Positions 14,569-19,732 of a DNA stretch of 19,732 bases are shown here, piece after piece (position 1 is the first letter of the stretch; the number at the start of each line of letters is the position of its first letter). The position numbers and the translations under genes are program-made. The stretch is from Acinetobacter sp. (GTDB taxonomy: Bacteria > Pseudomonadota > Gammaproteobacteria > Pseudomonadales > Moraxellaceae). The notes under the pieces are model-generated. The model was not told the origin of the DNA. It worked only from the letters and a program-made list of their open reading frames with translations, and searched no databases. The stretch covers positions 1-19,732 of the forward strand of contig JAUNHS010000002.1 of assembly GCA_030523805.1 (NCBI GenBank), in the 5' to 3' direction.

Positions 14569-17175
14569 ATGAAATTACTCAGATTAAATGCCTTAGCGGT
14601 AGCAATGGTGTCATGTGCAACTTTACTTGCCACACCTAGCCACGCAAGCGAAACAGAAGAAGCAACAGTAAAACGTGGTCAATTTGCTTATCCTGCTGTG
14701 CGTAATCATCAAGAAACTTTAGATCCATTTTTGCATGGCGAATTTGGTATGTCTATGAATACGGCAAATATTAATCATGCCTATTATGAACGTATCAAAC
14801 CTGATGATGGTATAGATCATTACAGCAGTGCGACGATTGTAGATAAATTCCGTTGGTTGGAAGATTATGACCCAATCAACCCTGCACAAGCCAAAGAAAA
14901 AACGCAAGATAGACAGCGTAATTTCATTGGTACGATTCAAGAAGATGATAAACCATTAGCCGCAGAAACGACTAAAGCCTTACAAACCGTAGGCGAGCCT
15001 GTATCTAGCGAAGTAAATAATTGGGTAAATGCACAAAATGCAATTACTGACAATTATATTAAAAACACGCCAGTATATGAGCAAGTGAAGAAAAATGCGG
15101 ACAGTCTGAAAGACCGTGAGCAGACACTTAGCATAGTCAGCCGTGAAAAATATGGCGAGTTCCGTTATTACCGTCATGAAGATGGCTATCTCCGTGTCGA
15201 AGTGATTAGCCCGGATGGGAAACGCACAGAAATTGTCAATGAGCGTAAACTGTCTAAAAATGGCAAATCAAAAATGCGTGGCGTGCGAGTGAGTAAAGAT
15301 GGTACGTATGTTGCGTTTTTTGTACGCCAAGGCAGTGCCGACTCTGATCCGTGGTTTATTCATGTCGTAAACTCTAAAACAGGTCAATTAGCGACACCAA
15401 TTATCAATCGTATCAACCGTACCAACCCTGCAATGGCATGGCGAGACGATAATACGCTATATTACGGTGCGGCAGAATTGTGGCGTGCTTTAGTGTTTAG
15501 CCGTACGATTGGTAAAGGTGGTAAAACTGATTTTAACGACCGTATTGAAGTACCGTTGGAACATATTGATGGTGCAAGTGTAAACAGCATTGCCTTTGAA
15601 GGCAAAGACAAACGTTACATCATCATGGATACGTGGGATACTGCGGATTCGGTGTATATTAAAGATACCAAAACTGGCAATACCTATCGCTTACACAATC
15701 AAGACTATTTCAATAAAGTCTTTAGAAACACCATTTTTAACAACAACATTTTGGCGAAATTGGTGCATTTTGATCCAGAAACGAGAGATGTTTGGATTGT
15801 AAGTGGTGAAAATGACCGTCGTGGTGAAATTATTAAGACCAATCTTGATAATTTGAAAAAGCGTGAAGTGGTTGTACCATTCCCAGAAGGCTATGATATT
15901 TTTAATGGCGACAGTGGTGAAGCCTATTATCATGAAGAAGGCAATGGTTATTTCTTAGCGACTTACTTGAAAGATGGTGTTAGTCATGTCTTATTGATTG
16001 ATGCACCAACAGGCAAGGTCTTAAAAGATTTAACGCCAAAAGCAGGTGCGGGTAGTGTTACTAAATTAACAGGTAATGTGGTCAGCAAAGTTGATGAAAA
16101 AGAAGAAGATGACATTGATTTGGACGATTTTGAAGCCAATGAAAACTATGTGAGATTCCGTTTTAGTAATCCAACAACGCCTGAAACGGATTATAAATAT
16201 AGCATTGCTAAAGATCAGTTTATTGATGTTCGTCGTTTTGATTTGTCGCCTTTTGATGAAAATGCTTATGAAACCAAAGTGGTATTTTATACATCTAAAG
16301 ATGGTACAAAAATTCCAATGAACATCAGCTATAAAAAAGGCATCAAGTTAGATGGCAAAAATCCAACTATGCTATATGGTTATGGTGGCTACGGTGTCAT
16401 TTATGACCAAAACTTTGCATTCCCAGCGAGCAGCGTATGGTTAGAGAATGGTGGTGTTTGGGCTCATGCGTTTATTCGTGGTGGTGGTGAATATGGTGAA
16501 AAATGGCAAAAAGCTGCCGAGCATATTAACCGTATTACAGGCTATGACGACTTTGCCGCAGCAGCAGACTATTTAAATAGTGCTGGCTATGCCGACCCAG
16601 AGCATTTAGGCATTATTGGTGGTTCAAACGGTGGCTTATTGGTGGGGGCAGCTATGGTTCGCCACCCTGAAAAATACCGTGTCGCTGTACCACAAGTGGG
16701 GGTGTTTGACCAATTCCGTCATGAAAAAGCGGGTGTTACGCAATATTGGATGGAAGAATACGGCACACCAGAAGAAGGTCGTAAAGTATTTGATGTATTA
16801 AAAAGCTATTCGCCAATTCACAACCTGAAGCAAGGCGTGTGCTATCCATCTACATTGATTGATACATCTAAACGTGATGACCGTGTTGTACCATCGCATT
16901 CTTATCGCTTTGCTGCAGCATTGCAAGACGTGGAAAGTTGTGGCAGACCAGCATTTTTATCGGCAGATGAAGATGCAGGTCATAGCCCAAACACTTATCA
17001 AGAACGTAATGAACGTGAAGTGATGATGGTTGCATTTGCTCTGAATGAAATGGGCGTGAAAAGCGTACCAGTAATTGACAAACGACCAACACGTGATGAG
17101 ATGAAAACTGATAAATGGCGTAAAGAAGAAGCGATTAAAGAGCAGAAGCGTCGCCAATCAGAAAAATCTCAATAA
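14569..17175 (+). CDS. Exported prolyl oligopeptidase family serine peptidase (S9A)
   Basis: Prolyl oligopeptidases cleave short peptides after proline. The C-terminal alpha/beta-hydrolase domain has S686 in GGSNGG, D770 in KRDDRVVPSHS and H805 in DAGHS, so the catalytic triad is complete. A beta-propeller occupies the middle. The N-terminal family motif is present but split: FRWLED at 94-99 and NNWVNAQN at 150-157. An insert of roughly 40 residues separates them, and an acidic stretch lies at about 509-525 (DEKEEDDIDLDDFEANE). This makes the protein 868 residues against about 700 usual. Residues 1-29 form a Sec signal peptide ending SHA, so it acts in the periplasm or outside. ATG 14569 has AGGG 8 nt upstream; an upstream in-frame start at 14518 would bury the signal peptide and is rejected. 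The C-terminal tail is rich in Lys and Glu. Confidence 0.92.
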   Translation: MKLLRLNALAVAMVSCATLLATPSHASETEEATVKRGQFAYPAVRNHQETLDPFLHGEFGMSMNTANINHAYYERIKPDDGIDHYSSATIVDKFRWLEDYDPINPAQAKEKTQDRQRNFIGTIQEDDKPLAAETTKALQTVGEPVSSEVNNWVNAQNAITDNYIKNTPVYEQVKKNADSLKDREQTLSIVSREKYGEFRYYRHEDGYLRVEVISPDGKRTEIVNERKLSKNGKSKMRGVRVSKDGTYVAFFVRQGSADSDPWFIHVVNSKTGQLATPIINRINRTNPAMAWRDDNTLYYGAAELWRALVFSRTIGKGGKTDFNDRIEVPLEHIDGASVNSIAFEGKDKRYIIMDTWDTADSVYIKDTKTGNTYRLHNQDYFNKVFRNTIFNNNILAKLVHFDPETRDVWIVSGENDRRGEIIKTNLDNLKKREVVVPFPEGYDIFNGDSGEAYYHEEGNGYFLATYLKDGVSHVLLIDAPTGKVLKDLTPKAGAGSVTKLTGNVVSKVDEKEEDDIDLDDFEANENYVRFRFSNPTTPETDYKYSIAKDQFIDVRRFDLSPFDENAYETKVVFYTSKDGTKIPMNISYKKGIKLDGKNPTMLYGYGGYGVIYDQNFAFPASSVWLENGGVWAHAFIRGGGEYGEKWQKAAEHINRITGYDDFAAAADYLNSAGYADPEHLGIIGGSNGGLLVGAAMVRHPEKYRVAVPQVGVFDQFRHEKAGVTQYWMEEYGTPEEGRKVFDVLKSYSPIHNLKQGVCYPSTLIDTSKRDDRVVPSHSYRFAAALQDVESCGRPAFLSADEDAGHSPNTYQERNEREVMMVAFALNEMGVKSVPVIDKRPTRDEMKTDKWRKEEAIKEQKRRQSEKSQ

Positions 17176-17196
17176 ATTGCCTTGTGCAAAATCAAT

Positions 17197-17226
17197 AAAA
17201 CCCAGTCATTTGACTGGGTTTTATTT
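17197..17226. terminator. Bidirectional terminator between the peptidase gene and proB
   Basis: The perfect 11-bp stem (17197-17207 with 17212-17222) has a GC-rich core CCCAGTC and a 4-nt loop, flanked by A on the left and T on the right. It begins 21 nt after the peptidase stop. It can also end the obgE-proB transcript, whose last stop is at 17296; I see no other hairpin in that gap. Confidence 0.9.
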
Positions 17227-17295
17227 GTATATTTGCAAGCAATGAATTGTAAAATGATTTCATTAGTAGCGAGAATAATCCACTTATTGAACAGA

Positions 17296-18417
17296 TTAAT
17301 AAATCGCCATATGGTTGCGATGAATCATTTCCAATGAACGAGCTTCGCCAAGTACTTGATACACTTTGTCCGATGCTAAACCTTTAATCATATCTGCCGA
17401 TTCTGCATCAAAATTAATCCGTCCAACAGCAATGCGAACGCCTTGTTCATCTACACATTCCACTACATCGCCACGTTCAAAATGCCCAACCACTTTCAGC
17501 ACGCCCACTGGCAATAAACTACGATGATGTTGTTTAATGGCATTGACTGCACCTTGGTCAATGATTAATCGCCCAGCAGTTTGTAAATGTGCGGCTAACC
17601 ATTGTTGATGTGCTGTAATGCGGTCATTATCGCTCGTAAAGAGTGTACCAATATTTTCACCAGCCATGAGACGTGTCAGCACCAATTCACTTTCGCCACT
17701 GGCAATGAGCGTCGGGCAACCCGATTTGGCAGCTAAACGAGCCGCACGCACTTTGGTAATCATGCCACCACGCCCTAAAATGCCGCCACCACCTGCCATA
17801 TCAAATAATGTATCATCTAAAGCACGCACACTAGAGAGTAATTTGGCATTTGGATTTTTGCGTGGATCGCTATCAAACATACCTTGTTGGTCGGTGAGAA
17901 TGATTAATAAATCAGCATGTGTTTGCCCAGCGACCATTGCCGACAATGTATCGTTATCGCCAAAGCAAAACTCTTCGGTAGAAACAGTATCATTTTCATT
18001 AATGACAGGAATGACTCGCCATTCAATCAACTGTTGTAAGGTGTTACACGCATTTAAGTAACGACGACGATCGGCCAATTCATCATGCGTGAGTAAGACT
18101 TGAGCCGTTTGGATACGATGTTGAGCCAAGGCACTAGACCATGCTTGCACCAAACCCATTTGACCAATCGCCGCACAGGCTTGCAGACTTGGCAAATCCG
18201 TAGGGCGTTGTGCTACATTCATACGCACCATGCCTTCTGCCACCGCACCCGATGAAACCAAAATAATATCATAACCTTGGTGATGTAGCTGAGCAATTTG
18301 CTCTACCCAATGTGCAATGGCATTTAAGTCTAAACCTTGACCATTTGCCGTGAGCAGGGCAGAGCCAATTTTGACAACAATACGTTTACAATGTGTGAGT
18401 TGGCGAGAGTTACTCAT
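17296..18417 (-). CDS. proB: Glutamate 5-kinase
   Basis: ProB phosphorylates glutamate on the gamma-carboxyl, the first and feedback-regulated step of proline synthesis. The amino-acid-kinase domain shows [10 protein letters not shown] (14-23), VSSGAVAEG (54-62), INENDTVS (139-146), FGDNDTLSA (152-160) and [12 protein letters not shown] (215-226). A C-terminal PUA domain (about 280-373) is present, so the protein is the full two-domain form of 373 residues. AGGA lies 8 nt before the ATG. It starts 32 nt after the obgE stop, with no terminator between, and is most likely cotranscribed with it. Confidence 0.96.
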   Translation of the reverse strand: MSNSRQLTHCKRIVVKIGSALLTANGQGLDLNAIAHWVEQIAQLHHQGYDIILVSSGAVAEGMVRMNVAQRPTDLPSLQACAAIGQMGLVQAWSSALAQHRIQTAQVLLTHDELADRRRYLNACNTLQQLIEWRVIPVINENDTVSTEEFCFGDNDTLSAMVAGQTHADLLIILTDQQGMFDSDPRKNPNAKLLSSVRALDDTLFDMAGGGGILGRGGMITKVRAARLAAKSGCPTLIASGESELVLTRLMAGENIGTLFTSDNDRITAHQQWLAAHLQTAGRLIIDQGAVNAIKQHHRSLLPVGVLKVVGHFERGDVVECVDEQGVRIAVGRINFDAESADMIKGLASDKVYQVLGEARSLEMIHRNHMAIY

Positions 18418-18449
18418 GGCAAATTTCCTATGGTTGGCTTGTAAAAGAA

Positions 18450-19676
<1,227 letters not shown>

Positions 19677-19694
19677 TTATTTAAATATGAAAAC

Positions 19695-19722
19695 GGTATA
19701 TTTTGCCATAAAATGATGTAAA
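19695..19722 (-). promoter_or_regulatory. Candidate promoter of obgE-proB
   Basis: On the minus strand TTTACA (19722-19717) and TATACC (19700-19695) are separated by 16 bp. The -35 matches five of six consensus bases and the -10 four. The transcript would start near 19688, about 30 nt before the GTG start of obgE. The upstream gene is outside the window, so read-through from it cannot be excluded. Confidence 0.5.
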
Positions 19723-19732
19723 TTTATAGGGG

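Overview
The window is a stretch of ordinary chromosome from an AT-rich gammaproteobacterium, most likely a member of the Moraxellaceae (Acinetobacter, Moraxella or a close relative). The evidence is family-level. The Obg and ProB sequences and the obgE-proB pair look Acinetobacter-like. The ATCase is paired with a degenerate dihydroorotase in the Pseudomonas/Acinetobacter manner. A Gcr-type membrane protein is present, as is a secreted S9A prolyl oligopeptidase. I cannot name the genus. I saw no tRNA, rRNA, insertion sequence, prophage gene or CRISPR array, and all genes except the one cut at the left edge look intact.

Layout. At the left edge (1-55, minus) is the start of a lipoprotein gene. 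Next, on the minus strand, is a large polytopic membrane protein of the family misleadingly named 'site-specific recombinase' (145-2184). It lies downstream of the polyprenyl diphosphate synthase gene ispB (2249-3226). A 364-bp intergenic region carries divergent promoters for ispB and for the ribosomal protein operon rplU-rpmA (3591-4179), which ends in a clear terminator. pyrB and the pseudo-dihydroorotase gene pyrC' follow (4395-6664); together they should form the class A aspartate transcarbamoylase. They converge on the minus-strand pair yraN and a membrane-anchored DUF2726 gene (6744-7640), with a bidirectional terminator between. Divergent from yraN is rsmI (7748-8581), which overlaps by 4 bp a gene for an unrecognised three-TM membrane protein (8578-9195). 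The fused 23S rRNA methyltransferase gene rlmKL follows (9280-11481).

After a strong terminator and about 440 bp of very AT-rich non-coding DNA comes an envelope cluster: two outer-membrane porins of different sequence (11977-13170 and 13220-14482) and an exported prolyl oligopeptidase (14569-17175). The spacing and the absence of internal terminators suggest one transcription unit. The right end is the minus-strand operon obgE-proB (19658 down to 17296), which converges on the peptidase gene over a second bidirectional terminator.

Most of the window is housekeeping: ribosome (rplU, rpmA, rsmI, rlmKL, obgE), quinone side chain (ispB), pyrimidines (pyrB-pyrC') and proline (proB). The least explained part is 11.5-17.2 kb. 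There a porin pair and an exported proline-specific peptidase sit behind an intergenic region with two related palindromes, which together also supply the arms of a 14-bp inverted repeat. I read it, as inference, as a regulated peptide-acquisition locus. I found no convincing evidence of a wholly new system.
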